DNA of 64,000 nucleotides from DATGMS01 sp040905145 (GTDB lineage Bacteria; Bacteroidota; Bacteroidia; Cytophagales; Cyclobacteriaceae). A program made the position numbers and the translations under genes. The number at the start of each line of letters is the position of its first letter. Positions within the stretch are counted from its first letter, which is position 1. Below the pieces are notes generated by a model that was not told where the DNA came from, ran no database searches, and was given only the letters and a program-made list of their open reading frames with translations. The DNA is taken from the NCBI GenBank assembly GCA_040905145.1, contig JBBDSC010000217.1, positions 10,476-74,475 of the forward strand, read 5' to 3'. Positions 8,462 through 18,706 of the stretch are shown here, piece after piece.

Positions 8462-11400
8462 ATGAAATTAAAATTACGAAAGACAATTTACATGATGGGC
8501 AGATATTTTCTGTTCGGAATTGTAATACAAATGTTGGCCTTCAACTTTGTATTGGCAGAACATGACAATGGTCAAGATGAATCCATTGATGCAGTTCTGG
8601 TAAAAGTTTTCCGAGGATCCACATTCCAACGCAACTTTTCCAATAGTGCTGAAAATCCATCCAAATCAGGTTCTTTGGAGAATTTTTTAGTTGAAGCTTC
8701 CCAACCACCTGTTTTTGATTTGACCAAAGCTAACAATGGTGTTGATGCCAATACAAAGGCAAGTGAAGAACAAATAACCAGGGATGATGACGCTGATATT
8801 ATTGTAACGGGACAAGTTTTGGATGAGAAGGGAGAACCCCTGCCAGGGGCTACGATTACGGTGGATGGAGCTCCTACAATAATAGGGACTGTCACGGATA
8901 TCGATGGAAATTATTCCATTACGGTACCGGAAGATGCAGTCTTGGATTTTTCATTTATCGGATTTGAGTCCCTTCTTGTTCCAGTGGATAACCGTTCCCA
9001 GATAAACGTTACACTTTCCGTAGATATGTCTTCCTTGGATGAAGTTGTTGTCGTGGGGTATGGTACTCAAAAGAGACAATCACTGACAGGGGCTATATCT
9101 TCAATTTCAAGTGAAGATATAGGTCGGGTACGAGGTGGGGCCACGGTAAGTTCCGGTTTAGCTGGAAAATTGCCAGGCGTCTCGTTTCGAATGCCAGATG
9201 GACGTCCTGGTGCAGCAGCCAGGGTGCAGATCCGAAATATGGGAGATCCCTTGTTTGTGATTGATGGAATTCAACAGGAGGTACAGCAATTTAACAATCT
9301 AAACCCCACTGACATAGAAAGTATAACCATATTAAAAGATGGATCCGCCGCCATCTATGGGGTACGGGCCGCTAATGGTGTAGTATTAGTAACTACAAAA
9401 AAAGGATCAAGAGGTGATAAAAACACAATCAATATAAACGCCTATCAAGGTTTCCAAAACTGGACAAAGTTCATGGATGTGACCAATAATTCTTATGACT
9501 GGGCCATGGAAAAAGTTCAGGCAGATATGAATGGTTTTGGTACAACCAACATAACAAAAGAAGATTTGGAGAAATATAAATTGGGAATTGAGCCAGGGTA
9601 TCAGAGTTTTAATTGGAAAGATTTTATTATAAAAAAGAATGCCCCTATATCTCAAATTGATATCAATGCATCAGGAGGGTCAGAAAAAATCAATTACTAC
9701 ATTTCTGGAAGCCATTTAAAACAATCCTCTGTTTTAGGCCGTGAATTCACTTTTGGTAGAACGAACCTGATAAGCAATATTGATGTCGATATAAGTGAAC
9801 GTTTAAAAGTGGGGATTGGAATAAATGGGTATATGGAAGAGCGATTGAATCCCGGTATTCCAGGGGGCGATGACTATTGGTTGCCCCGATATGCCATCTT
9901 GCGGAATACTCCTTGGGAACGTCCCTATGCAAATGACAATCCCCTATACCTGAACGATATCAAGCACAACGAAACCAACTGGGCTTATAATAATTTCAAG
10001 TATGGAGGTTATAAAAGGGAAAATAAAAAATATTTGCAAACTAATTTTACTGGCGAATATCAGTTCGACTTCCTGGAAGGTCTTTCAGCCAGAGGAATGT
10101 ATTCTTATGGAATTGAGGATGTACTGATGGATGGCCATGAATATACCTATGAAACATATACTTATTATCCAGCCACCGGAGAAACTCCTGAGGAATACCG
10201 GGTTACTGGTGGAAGTACCAACCCTTGGCGAGAGCGGGAAACCCGAAAAATAGAAAAGAACAACTCACAGCTTGGTCTTAACTATAGTAATATTTTTGGT
10301 GATCATGAGATCGGTGCATTGTTTCTTGCCGAACGTTATGAAACTAGAGCTCGTCGAGTATGGGTACATGCAGTACCGGCTACCAACATCCTTCCTTTAT
10401 TGTATTTCAATACCATGGACAGGTATGATGACAGTGATTTTGAAGAAGCTAGAATAGGATACATTACCCGAATAAATTACAATTTTGACAATAAATATTA
10501 CTTAGAAATATCAGGGAGACGAGATGCTTCCTGGAAATTTTCACCTGACCAAAGGGTAGGGTATTTTCCTTCCGCTTCAGTGGGATGGAGAATTTCAAAA
10601 GAGGATTTCATGGAATCTATAGTGAGCGGAAACATCTTGAATGATTTAAAATTACGTGCTTCCTACGGGATTTTGGGTGATGACAATATTGGTATTGACC
10701 CATATGATTATCTTGCCGGTTACACTTATAACCAAGGCACTGGGATTTTGGATCGTACACCTATTATCGGAACCAGAGATAAAGGCCAGCCTATTACCAA
10801 TATTACCTGGTTAACCAGTAAAATATTGGATATAGGTGCTGATTTCAGCTTATTTAATGGAAAAGTTAACGGTAGTGTGGACTATTTTAACCGGAAACGG
10901 ACTGGATTAAGAGGGCGAAAATACGATATAGTGGTACCGAATGAATTAGGCTACAACCTCCCTGATGAAAATGTCAATAGTGACAAACAATTTGGTGGTG
11001 AAGCATCTCTTTCCTATGCAGGAAATGTCGGTGATTTCACCTATAGCATCGGCGGAAATCTGAGCTATGCACGTAGTAAATTCCTTTCCTCCTACAATCC
11101 AATCTTTTTTAACTCCTGGGATCAGTACCGCAATTCAGCCGAGGATAGATTTCAAAATCTAAGTTGGGGATATAAGGTTATTGGGCAGTTTTCTTCACAG
11201 GATGAAATAAACAATTATCCTGTCAATGTAGATGGACAAGGTAATAAAAGCTTACTTCCAGGAGATCTGATTTATGAAGATTTAAATGGCGATAAAATAA
11301 TTGATGATTATGATCAGAGGCCTATAGGCTATGGAACAAACCTTCCTGTAGTAAACGGGGGTTTAAATTTTGTCTTTGGATGGAAAAATTTTGATTTTGC

Positions 11401-11854
11401 CATGGATTTTTCATTAGCCTCCATGTATTCCTTTACAGCTGATAATGAGTTAAGAAGAGCATTTCGTGCCAATGGGGGGAATATGGCAGAACACCTAAGA
11501 GATGCATGGCACAGGGAGGACCCTTTCGACTTGAACAGTAACTGGATACCGGGAACTTTTCCCCCAAACAGGTTTAATCAGGGAGGGCTAAGTTCAGTCA
11601 ATAAAACCTCTGACTTTTGGATGCACAATGTTACCATCTTTAGGGCAAGGACGATACAATTGGGTTATTCATTGCCTGTGTCGATCATTAATAGGGTAAA
11701 AATCCAACAGGCAAGGGTTTTTGTAAATGGATATAATTTATTCTTTTTTGATAATTTAAAAGATTATCCCATTGATCCTGAGGTTACTGATACCAACGGA
11801 TTGCAATATCCACAAAATAGAATAATTAATATAGGTGTTGGTTTAACGCTTTAA
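8462..11854 (+). CDS. SusC/RagA-type TonB-linked outer-membrane transporter
   Basis: The 1130-residue protein has an N-terminal signal (residues 1-33), an unusual acidic region of about 80 residues with no recognised fold, a CarboxypepD_reg-like domain (about 115-200: TGQVLDEKGEPLPGATITVDG), a TonB box followed by VVVVGYGTQKRQ, a plug (about 205-320, ending in GVRAANGVVLVTTKKG) and a complete 22-strand-type barrel ending in an aromatic-rich C terminus (NIGVGLTL). Length and ends are normal for SusC. It imports oligosaccharides bound by the SusD lipoprotein encoded 19 bp downstream, with which it forms an operon together with the DUF3823 protein. The substrate cannot be told from sequence. Confidence 0.95.
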   Translation: MKLKLRKTIYMMGRYFLFGIVIQMLAFNFVLAEHDNGQDESIDAVLVKVFRGSTFQRNFSNSAENPSKSGSLENFLVEASQPPVFDLTKANNGVDANTKASEEQITRDDDADIIVTGQVLDEKGEPLPGATITVDGAPTIIGTVTDIDGNYSITVPEDAVLDFSFIGFESLLVPVDNRSQINVTLSVDMSSLDEVVVVGYGTQKRQSLTGAISSISSEDIGRVRGGATVSSGLAGKLPGVSFRMPDGRPGAAARVQIRNMGDPLFVIDGIQQEVQQFNNLNPTDIESITILKDGSAAIYGVRAANGVVLVTTKKGSRGDKNTININAYQGFQNWTKFMDVTNNSYDWAMEKVQADMNGFGTTNITKEDLEKYKLGIEPGYQSFNWKDFIIKKNAPISQIDINASGGSEKINYYISGSHLKQSSVLGREFTFGRTNLISNIDVDISERLKVGIGINGYMEERLNPGIPGGDDYWLPRYAILRNTPWERPYANDNPLYLNDIKHNETNWAYNNFKYGGYKRENKKYLQTNFTGEYQFDFLEGLSARGMYSYGIEDVLMDGHEYTYETYTYYPATGETPEEYRVTGGSTNPWRERETRKIEKNNSQLGLNYSNIFGDHEIGALFLAERYETRARRVWVHAVPATNILPLLYFNTMDRYDDSDFEEARIGYITRINYNFDNKYYLEISGRRDASWKFSPDQRVGYFPSASVGWRISKEDFMESIVSGNILNDLKLRASYGILGDDNIGIDPYDYLAGYTYNQGTGILDRTPIIGTRDKGQPITNITWLTSKILDIGADFSLFNGKVNGSVDYFNRKRTGLRGRKYDIVVPNELGYNLPDENVNSDKQFGGEASLSYAGNVGDFTYSIGGNLSYARSKFLSSYNPIFFNSWDQYRNSAEDRFQNLSWGYKVIGQFSSQDEINNYPVNVDGQGNKSLLPGDLIYEDLNGDKIIDDYDQRPIGYGTNLPVVNGGLNFVFGWKNFDFAMDFSLASMYSFTADNELRRAFRANGGNMAEHLRDAWHREDPFDLNSNWIPGTFPPNRFNQGGLSSVNKTSDFWMHNVTIFRARTIQLGYSLPVSIINRVKIQQARVFVNGYNLFFFDNLKDYPIDPEVTDTNGLQYPQNRIINIGVGLTL

Positions 11855-11873
11855 GTATTTTAAATTTTAAGAC

Positions 11874-13784
11874 ATGCAAAAATTATATTACATATTAATC
11901 GCAATACTATTGGGTTTCAGTTGGGGGTGTGAATCTGATGAAGAGTTTATGAACAAACCACCCAATCAGATTCTAACCGTGGAACAGGCATTTTCTGATC
12001 CTGCTCAGGTATTATCCATTTTAGCAAATTTATATTCCCGCCAATTTTCTTATTACAGGCTAAATGACTGGGCGACTTTTGGGGATTTCAATGAAGCTTT
12101 TTATGCACATACCCAAGGCGTCACCAATGAATTCCATACCAATACCACCTGGCCTTTTGGAGGAATAAGAAATTTTTGGACCACTTGGGATTATACTTAT
12201 ATAAGAGAACTCAATCTGTTTCTTGAGAGAATAGAAACTTCCTCGATTACCGAAGATCTAAAAACCAGGTATGCTGCTGAAGCCAAGTATTTACGTGCGG
12301 CCTATTATCTTGAACTCGCCCAATTCTACGGTGGGGTTCCCATAATTTTAGAATCCCAGAGCTATGATTTTAGCGGAGACCCCTCTTATCTTCAAATCCC
12401 AAGATCAACAGAGGCTGAAATCTATGACTTTATCATTGAGGAAGCCGAATCCTTAAAGACTATACTTCCTGCGGATGCCACCAGTAAATCAAGGGCTACC
12501 AAAGGTGCCGCCCTGGCTATGAAAGCAAGGGCTGCCATTTATGCAGCATCCCTTGCAAAATATAATAATAGCATCACCCCTTCGGTATCTCTTTCTGGGG
12601 GTGAGGTAGGAATTCCAACAGGCAGGGCTGAGGAGTATTATAATACTGCTCTGGAAGCCTCCAAAGAAATAATAGAAGGAACGGCAGGTTCATATTCCTT
12701 ATATATGAAGAACCCTACCAATCTTTCAGAAAATTTTGCCGCACTATTCTATGATAAGAATGCGAATCCTGAGGTCATTTTTGCTGACGATTATCTATTA
12801 AAATATAGGACTCATTATTTTACCGGAGCAAATCAACCTCGTTTTGGTGCGGAGGAAGAAGAAGGGGGTGCACTCAATCCAAGTCTCAACCTGGTTCAGG
12901 AATTTGAATTGCTGGACAATACCTTTGCCCCTATTCCAACTACCGATGAAAACGGTGATCCTATTTATTATGAATCTCAACTGGATATATTTGCAAATCG
13001 GGATGCCAGGCTGGCAGGAACCGTTATATTGCCAGGATCAAATTTTAAGTCAAGACCTGTTGATATATGGGCAGGTTATCAGTTGGCCAATGGCACGGTG
13101 ATCAGTGGAAATGACAGAGGTGACCAAAGGATATTGCCGGGGAAAACTATTGAGCAACAGGTTGTGGGATTTGATGGACCTGTTGAAGGGGCAGTACAGA
13201 ATGCTCAAATGGGTTTCTATCTTCGGAAATATGTGGATCCTGCACCCGGCTCAGGTCAGCGAGGTATTCAAAGCGAAATTTGGAAAATTAAGTACCGCTA
13301 TTCTGAAATCCTGCTAATTGCCGCTGAAGCTGCTTTTGAATTGGGACAACCGGATATTTCAGCCAACTATCTAAATATGGTACGCGAGAGGGCTGGGTTT
13401 ACTATTCCCCTAAAAGGATCAGATATATCCTTGGATAGGATCGTTCATGAACGCAGAGTGGAGTTTGCCTTTGAAGGTTTGTACTTTATGGATTTAAAAC
13501 GTTTTAGAATCGCCCATAGAATTTTTGATGGGGTATCCATGACTAAGGAAAATTTACTTTCTGGAATAGGCAAGGCAACTAAAAGAAGCACTATGCCCTG
13601 GGGTTTATGGCCTTATAGGATTTATAATCCTGGGTCTGAAAACGATGGAAAGTGGATTTATAAAGAATATTTGTCAAAGCAGGTGACTGGTGCTGACAAT
13701 TGGCAATTAGGTAATTATTATAGTAACATCAGTAATGAAATACTAAATAACAATCCAAAACTTGTAAGACAACCTCTTCAGTAA
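11874..13784 (+). CDS. SusD/RagB-type nutrient-binding lipoprotein
   Basis: The 636-residue protein starts with a lipoprotein signal and lipobox (GFSWGC, Cys at about residue 19) and shows the SusD layout: an N-terminal SusD-like domain with repeated helices (TRYAAEAKYLRAAYYLELAQ, about 130-150, the usual TPR-like core) and the RagB/SusD C-terminal domain (EILLIAAEAAFELGQPD, then LNMVRERAGF, then HERRVEFAFEGLYFMDLKRF). It is the surface glycan-binding partner of the SusC upstream; the two genes are 19 bp apart. The protein appears intact. Confidence 0.95.
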   Translation: MQKLYYILIAILLGFSWGCESDEEFMNKPPNQILTVEQAFSDPAQVLSILANLYSRQFSYYRLNDWATFGDFNEAFYAHTQGVTNEFHTNTTWPFGGIRNFWTTWDYTYIRELNLFLERIETSSITEDLKTRYAAEAKYLRAAYYLELAQFYGGVPIILESQSYDFSGDPSYLQIPRSTEAEIYDFIIEEAESLKTILPADATSKSRATKGAALAMKARAAIYAASLAKYNNSITPSVSLSGGEVGIPTGRAEEYYNTALEASKEIIEGTAGSYSLYMKNPTNLSENFAALFYDKNANPEVIFADDYLLKYRTHYFTGANQPRFGAEEEEGGALNPSLNLVQEFELLDNTFAPIPTTDENGDPIYYESQLDIFANRDARLAGTVILPGSNFKSRPVDIWAGYQLANGTVISGNDRGDQRILPGKTIEQQVVGFDGPVEGAVQNAQMGFYLRKYVDPAPGSGQRGIQSEIWKIKYRYSEILLIAAEAAFELGQPDISANYLNMVRERAGFTIPLKGSDISLDRIVHERRVEFAFEGLYFMDLKRFRIAHRIFDGVSMTKENLLSGIGKATKRSTMPWGLWPYRIYNPGSENDGKWIYKEYLSKQVTGADNWQLGNYYSNISNEILNNNPKLVRQPLQ

Positions 13785-13810
13785 TTATTGAATGATAAAA
13801 TCGCAAAATA

Positions 13811-14512
13811 ATGAAAAATAAATTTAATTATATATTATTGTTCCTATTGGGTATTTCTTTCATGTCTTGTGAAAAGGATAATTATGAACCGCCAAAATCC
13901 CCTCTTACTGGAAGGGTTATTTACCAAGGAACGCCATTGTATTTACAACCGAATAGAGTAAGTTACGAGTTATTCCAAGATGGTTTTGGTAAGAGTGGTC
14001 CCATAAGCGGTACTTTTACGGCTGATGGTAATTACTCACAACTCCTTTTTAATGGGACTTATAAAATGATAATTCGGGAAGGACAAGGCCCATTTCTTTG
14101 GGGAGAGTCAGTGGATAACCTGAAGAGTGAAGAAATTATCCATGTCAATGGTGCTACAGAGATGGATATCGAGGTCCTACCTTATTGGATGATTATAAAC
14201 CCTAACATATCATTTAGTGAAGGAAAAGTAACAGGAACATTTGGACTTGAGCAAATTATTGACGGTGCTAATGCTAAAAGTATTGAAAGTGTAACGCTTT
14301 ACCTAAGCAAAACCGTTTTTGCTAATTCTGACACCAATGTGGCTACTAATTCAATAGGAGGGAGTGACATTAGCGATTTCAGTAATATCAATCTGAGTGT
14401 TAATGTACCAACCTTAACACCTTCTCAAAATTATATATTTGCCAGTATAGGTGTAAAAATAGTTGGAGTGGAAGATATGATTTTTTCTGAGGTTCAAAAA
14501 ATCAATTTATAG
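13811..14512 (+). CDS. DUF3823-like secreted lipoprotein of a SusC/D operon
   Basis: The 233-residue lipoprotein (lipobox FMSC, Cys at about 20) begins the mature part with DNYEPPKSPLTGRVIYQG, typical of DUF3823 proteins. A first beta-sandwich (about 33-115, with a SYELFQDGFG and GTYKMIIREGQGPFLW segment) is followed by a second domain from about 120. In Bacteroidota these proteins usually form the third gene of a SusC/SusD operon and sit on the cell surface, perhaps as an extra glycan-binding protein. The gene follows susD by 26 bp. No catalytic residues are recognisable. Confidence 0.8.
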   Translation: MKNKFNYILLFLLGISFMSCEKDNYEPPKSPLTGRVIYQGTPLYLQPNRVSYELFQDGFGKSGPISGTFTADGNYSQLLFNGTYKMIIREGQGPFLWGESVDNLKSEEIIHVNGATEMDIEVLPYWMIINPNISFSEGKVTGTFGLEQIIDGANAKSIESVTLYLSKTVFANSDTNVATNSIGGSDISDFSNINLSVNVPTLTPSQNYIFASIGVKIVGVEDMIFSEVQKINL

Positions 14513-14533
14513 TTAAAATTTCAATCCGATATG

Positions 14534-14559
14534 CCGGTTTAAGTTAACTTCGGTTTTTT
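14534..14559 (+). terminator. possible rho-independent terminator after the SusC/D operon
   Basis: CCG and AAG pair with CTT and CGG around a TTAA loop, with a 4-nt bulge, and six T follow. It is 21 bp past the DUF3823 stop. The stem is short, so the call is tentative. Confidence 0.4.
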
Positions 14560-14600
14560 AACCCATGATTGATCATTATTAAAGTTTAAAGAGTGTTTTT

Positions 14601-17600
14601 ATGAAACAAGCATTTATTTTATTGATATTAACTGGAATGTTATTCCATAGTTGTAAGGATAAATTGATTACAACCAGTGGTAACCTTTCTGAGAATAATG
14701 ATTACCAAAAAGGGAGAAGAGCAGAACTCCTTTTTCTTGGCCATGCAAGTGATCACCACCCTTCCAGAAAATATGCCCCATGGCTGGCAACTTCGGTTTT
14801 CAAAAGCGGCATCAACATTACCTATACAGAAAATCTGGAAGATTTAAATCCTGAAAACTTAAACAAATACGATGCATTGGTCATTTATGCCAACCACGAT
14901 TATTTGGCCCCGGAACAGGAAAGCGCACTCAAGGAATTTTTGGATAATGGGAAAGGCCTTATTCCCCTTCATTCTGCAACAGGCTGCTTCAAAAATTCCG
15001 ACTGGTATATCCAAACAATAGGGGGGCAATTTGCATCCCATGGTACCGGAGAATTTATGGCCGAAATCATTGAGGCTTCCCATCCTATTCTGGACGGTGT
15101 GGAAAGCTTTGAGACCTGGGATGAAACTTATGTGCACAAAAACATCAATCCCGATATCAAAGTGCTGACGGAGCGGGTGGAAAACGGGCATCGCGAACCT
15201 TATACCTGGATAAGGGAAGAAGGAAATGGAAGGATTTTTTATACCGCCTATGGGCACAATGACAGCACGTGGACCAATCCCGGTTTCCAGAAACTGGTAG
15301 AAAACGGCATCTTTTGGGCAATGGGAGACAAAGTCCAAGCTCTGGTCGCTGCATTGGACATTCCTGAAGTGGATGTTTATGAGGAACCGATTTCAGACTT
15401 TACCAAAAGATATGAGGTGCCAAAGGTCCAGGAACCACTGGAACCGGAAGAATCAAAAAAACTGATCCAGACTCCGGTGGATTTTGACATTCAATTGTTC
15501 GCTTCAGAACCTGATATCGTCAATCCTATCGCCATGGCCTGGGATGAAAGGGGAAGACTTTGGATCGTTGAATCGGTGGATTATCCCAATACCTTTAAAG
15601 AAACCGATGGGCTGGCCAATGACAGGATCAAAATCTGTGAGGATACAGACGGGGACGGCAAAGCAGACAAGTTTACCGTCTTTGCTGATAACCTGAACAT
15701 CCCTACGAGTATTGCTTTTGCGAATGGAGGGGTAATCGTTTCCATGGCGCCTGATTTTCTATTCATGAAGGACACCGATGGGGACGACGTGGCAGATGTA
15801 AGAGAGGTTATAATGACAGGGTGGGGTAAGTATGATACTCATGCGGGACCCTCCAACCTACAATATGGATTTGACAATAAAATTTGGGGTGTGACCGGCT
15901 ATTCGGGCTTCAACGGCACCATCAATGGAAAGCCAATGCGTTTCCCACAGGGGGTTTACCACTTTGATCCCGACGGTAAAAATTTCGAATACCTGGCCAG
16001 TACCAGCAACAACACTTGGGGATTGGGCTTTTCGGAAGACAACAATGTGTTTATTTCCACTGCCAACAATACCCATGCGGCTTATTACTCCATCCCTGCG
16101 AAATACCTGCAACGTACCTTACCTGAAGCAGCCGAAGGACAACCTTCGCCCCCTTATTCCATACAGCCCATCCAAAAAATCGATGGACATTACGATGCCC
16201 ATGCGATGACGCCCAACCTTCGCCAGGTGGATGTGGTCGGCGGATTTACTTCTGCGGCGGGCATCAGGCTGTATACGGCCAGGGATTTTCCCAAAGAATA
16301 TTGGAATAGGATTGCTTTTGTGAGTGAACCGACGATCAGGTTGACCCATAATGCCATCCTCGAACCCGAGGGGGCAGGGTTTGTGGAAAAAGACGGCTGG
16401 AATTTATTGGCCAGTTCGGACGAATGGTTTGGACCCGTCCAGGCGGAAGTGGGGCCGGATGGCGCTGTATGGATAGCTGATTGGTACAACTTTATCATCC
16501 AGCACAATGTCTTTGTGGAAAGACAGGCCCCATCCAGAATGGTTCTTCCTTTTACCGATCAACCACATGGCCAGGGAAACGCTTTCCATAGTGAATTGCG
16601 CGACACCAACCATGGACGGATCTATCGTGTGGTGTACAAAAATGCAAAGCCTTACACTCCAATCCAATTATCAACAAATGATCCCCAAGGTTTATTGGCT
16701 GCTTTGAAAAACGACAATATGTTCTGGAGAATGACTGCTCAGCGGCTATTGGTGGAATCAGGGGCACAGGACGTCATTCCAGAGCTCTACGGGATCATAA
16801 ACGATCAGCAAATTGATGAGATTGGATTAAACAGTCCTGCGGTCCATGCCTTATGGACCTTGCATGGCCTGGGGGCTTTGGATGGATCCAACCAAGAGGC
16901 TTTACAAGTGGCCATAAAAGCATTGTCCCATCCCGCAGATGGGGTGAGGAAAGCCGCCGTGGAAGTTCTGCCCGAAAATGAACAGGCTATCGCTGCATTT
17001 CAGGAAAGTGGGATCATCCAGGACCCAAACTTAAATGTCAGGATGCATGCATTTCTGTCCCTTGCCACCATGCCCACTTCAGATGCTGTCGGGGAGCTGC
17101 TTTACGGGGCAAGTATGTCCCCGGAAAACGCAAAGGATGACTGGCTGTCCAAGGCACTGTTTGCCGCGGCGATCAACCATGAAGAAAGCTTCCTTGCCGC
17201 TTCAAGCAAAAATGGTGCGGCTTCCTCTCCGGAAAACGGTTTGAACCAACGTTTGGTAAAAGCAGTGGGCAAGGAAATCTATGAACTGGGAAGAAGAAGT
17301 ACTTTACAATTTTCTCCGGAAGTAGCCCAGAAAGAAATCATCATCAAAGCCTCTGTATCCAAAAGAGGGAATGAAGATCCGGAGGGATTTATAGTGGCCC
17401 AGGGTGGAAAGGAAAACGGCTATGGCCTTTATATAGAGGATGGAAAGCTAAATTTCGTAGTCAACCAAAATGGCAAAAAATATAAGGCCGTTACCACCAA
17501 AGCGTTGCCGGAAAGATATGAGTTCGTCGCATATTTGGCCAAAAATGGTCGGATGAGTATTGAGATAGACGGAGAAAAGGCGGCCCAAGCCAATGCCGCT

Positions 17601-17735
17601 TCCTTGTTTTCAAGTCCTCTTTCTCCAAGTGTAAGATCAGGTCAGGATTATGGAGAGAATAACAATGTAGGGGATTATGAAGGTGAATTCGCTTTTAAAG
17701 GTTCCTATCAAAATCTTACCCTTGAATTGAAGTAA
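14601..17735 (+). CDS. ThuA + PVC-type propeller + HEAT + LamG-like multidomain lipoprotein
   Basis: The 1044-residue protein is a lipoprotein (lipobox LFHSC, Cys at 18). Domains in order: ThuA-like (about 40-250, ELLFLGHASDHHPSRKYAPW to IFYTAYGHNDSTW), a PVC-type membrane-bound dehydrogenase beta-propeller (about 285-660, with DERGRLWIVESVDYPN and DGAVWIADWYNFIIQH), HEAT-type helices (about 665-850), and a C-terminal concanavalin-like domain (about 870-1044) resembling the glucan-binding or hydrolase folds of this protein group. There is no CxxCH, so unlike the left-edge protein it cannot hold covalent haem c. ThuA homologues act with Gfo/Idh/MocA enzymes in keto-sugar metabolism. The following genes (cupredoxin, ThuA, Gfo/Idh/MocA, TIM barrel, DUF1080) support a role in periplasmic sugar oxidation. 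The exact reaction is unknown. Confidence 0.85.
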   Translation: MKQAFILLILTGMLFHSCKDKLITTSGNLSENNDYQKGRRAELLFLGHASDHHPSRKYAPWLATSVFKSGINITYTENLEDLNPENLNKYDALVIYANHDYLAPEQESALKEFLDNGKGLIPLHSATGCFKNSDWYIQTIGGQFASHGTGEFMAEIIEASHPILDGVESFETWDETYVHKNINPDIKVLTERVENGHREPYTWIREEGNGRIFYTAYGHNDSTWTNPGFQKLVENGIFWAMGDKVQALVAALDIPEVDVYEEPISDFTKRYEVPKVQEPLEPEESKKLIQTPVDFDIQLFASEPDIVNPIAMAWDERGRLWIVESVDYPNTFKETDGLANDRIKICEDTDGDGKADKFTVFADNLNIPTSIAFANGGVIVSMAPDFLFMKDTDGDDVADVREVIMTGWGKYDTHAGPSNLQYGFDNKIWGVTGYSGFNGTINGKPMRFPQGVYHFDPDGKNFEYLASTSNNTWGLGFSEDNNVFISTANNTHAAYYSIPAKYLQRTLPEAAEGQPSPPYSIQPIQKIDGHYDAHAMTPNLRQVDVVGGFTSAAGIRLYTARDFPKEYWNRIAFVSEPTIRLTHNAILEPEGAGFVEKDGWNLLASSDEWFGPVQAEVGPDGAVWIADWYNFIIQHNVFVERQAPSRMVLPFTDQPHGQGNAFHSELRDTNHGRIYRVVYKNAKPYTPIQLSTNDPQGLLAALKNDNMFWRMTAQRLLVESGAQDVIPELYGIINDQQIDEIGLNSPAVHALWTLHGLGALDGSNQEALQVAIKALSHPADGVRKAAVEVLPENEQAIAAFQESGIIQDPNLNVRMHAFLSLATMPTSDAVGELLYGASMSPENAKDDWLSKALFAAAINHEESFLAASSKNGAASSPENGLNQRLVKAVGKEIYELGRRSTLQFSPEVAQKEIIIKASVSKRGNEDPEGFIVAQGGKENGYGLYIEDGKLNFVVNQNGKKYKAVTTKALPERYEFVAYLAKNGRMSIEIDGEKAAQANAASLFSSPLSPSVRSGQDYGENNNVGDYEGEFAFKGSYQNLTLELK

Positions 17736-17748
17736 ATAACTAAAAAGA

Positions 17749-17781
17749 AGACCTGTCAGGTTTTGAAAACCTGACAGGTCT
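17749..17781. repeat. 33-bp perfect palindrome (CAGGTTTTGAAAACCTG core)
   Basis: Two 16-bp arms around one central G are perfectly complementary; the centre is CAGGTTTTGAAAACCTG. It lies 14 bp after the stop of the ThuA/PVC gene and could also end transcription. A second palindrome with the same core but different outer arms is at 19490-19524, so this is a dispersed repeat family. Confidence 0.85.
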
Positions 17782-17865
17782 ATAACTGGTATGAAAATTG
17801 AAAACCCCGTTATCAACTAAGCGAATATTTCCCTTACCTGAAATCAATAATCAAAATTTAGAGTC

Positions 17866-18465
17866 ATGAAGAAAAATTTGTTTTTATTGGGGGCTTTGGG
17901 TCTTTTAATATCCTGCCAGGGTATTTCAGATAAGAAAAGCACAGCCTTCCATTCCCTTTCAATGAACCAGGGATTCGCCGTTCAGACCGTAGCTTACCTT
18001 GCCCAGGAAGGCATAATGGAAGGCATGAGATTATCATCAGAAGGGAATGCCCGTTCTGATTGGGACAAAAAATTTATCCAGGAGGATCCAAGATTTATAC
18101 TGATTGAGGTTGTCCCTGATTTAATGAAGTTTGATACCGATACGTTTACAGTAGCTGTAGGAGAAAAAATCGTACTTGAACTGGATAACCTGGACGGGAT
18201 GCAACATAATCTGCTAATCGGCAAACAAGGGACATTGGAGAAGATAGGGACCGCCGCAGATGCCATGCTCAGGGATCCAAAAGCTGCTGAAAAACAATAT
18301 GTTCCAGAAATACCAGAGGTATTGTTTGCTACTGAATTGCTCGACCCGGGGGAAGTCTTCACCCTGAAGTTTACCGCCCCTGCTGAACCTGGAAATTATC
18401 CTTTTGTATGTACTTTTCCCGGCCATTGGCGAATGATGAACGGGATTATGAAAGTGGAGGAATAG
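17866..18465 (+). CDS. azurin/plastocyanin-like cupredoxin lipoprotein
   Basis: The 199-residue protein starts with a lipoprotein signal (LLISC, Cys at 17). The C-terminal half is a type 1 copper domain: first His in MQHNLLIG, then Cys, His and Met in the CTFPGHWRMMNG segment near the end, preceded by the beta-strand PGEVFTLKFTAPAEPGNYPF. This copper site carries single electrons in the periplasm. Placed between a PVC-type propeller protein and a ThuA protein, it is the natural electron acceptor for a sugar or alcohol dehydrogenase; that partnership is inferred from position. Confidence 0.88.
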   Translation: MKKNLFLLGALGLLISCQGISDKKSTAFHSLSMNQGFAVQTVAYLAQEGIMEGMRLSSEGNARSDWDKKFIQEDPRFILIEVVPDLMKFDTDTFTVAVGEKIVLELDNLDGMQHNLLIGKQGTLEKIGTAADAMLRDPKAAEKQYVPEIPEVLFATELLDPGEVFTLKFTAPAEPGNYPFVCTFPGHWRMMNGIMKVEE

Positions 18466-18706
18466 CAAAAGGACGGAAGTCCGAAGTCGGATGACCGAAG
18501 TGAAGTGGAGAGTGGGGAGTTCCTTAGGAACGAAGAGACGAAGAGAGAGGGAGACGGAAGAGGTGACATCGGAAGTCCAAAGTCAGCGTTCTTACCCTGA
18601 AGGGGTAAAAGATGAATAGCCCCGGGTGAAATGACTATGGACCATCAACTATGGACTCTCTGTTCTGCAGAATATAAATTAAACAATAACATCAATAAAC
18701 TACCCT
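18466..18706. other. intergenic low-complexity repeat debris
   Basis: This gap is rich in degenerate purine units of the type GGAAGTCCGAAGTCGG and GACGAAGAGAGA, and holds the palindrome GTTCCTTAGGAAC (18519-18531) and a CCCCGGG stretch near 18620. No gene is visible. It resembles dispersed intergenic repeat material of Bacteroidota. Confidence 0.5.

Noticed and set aside
14859..15338. Minus-strand 159-codon frame inside the ThuA fusion gene
   Set aside because: Antisense shadow of strongly supported coding sequence.
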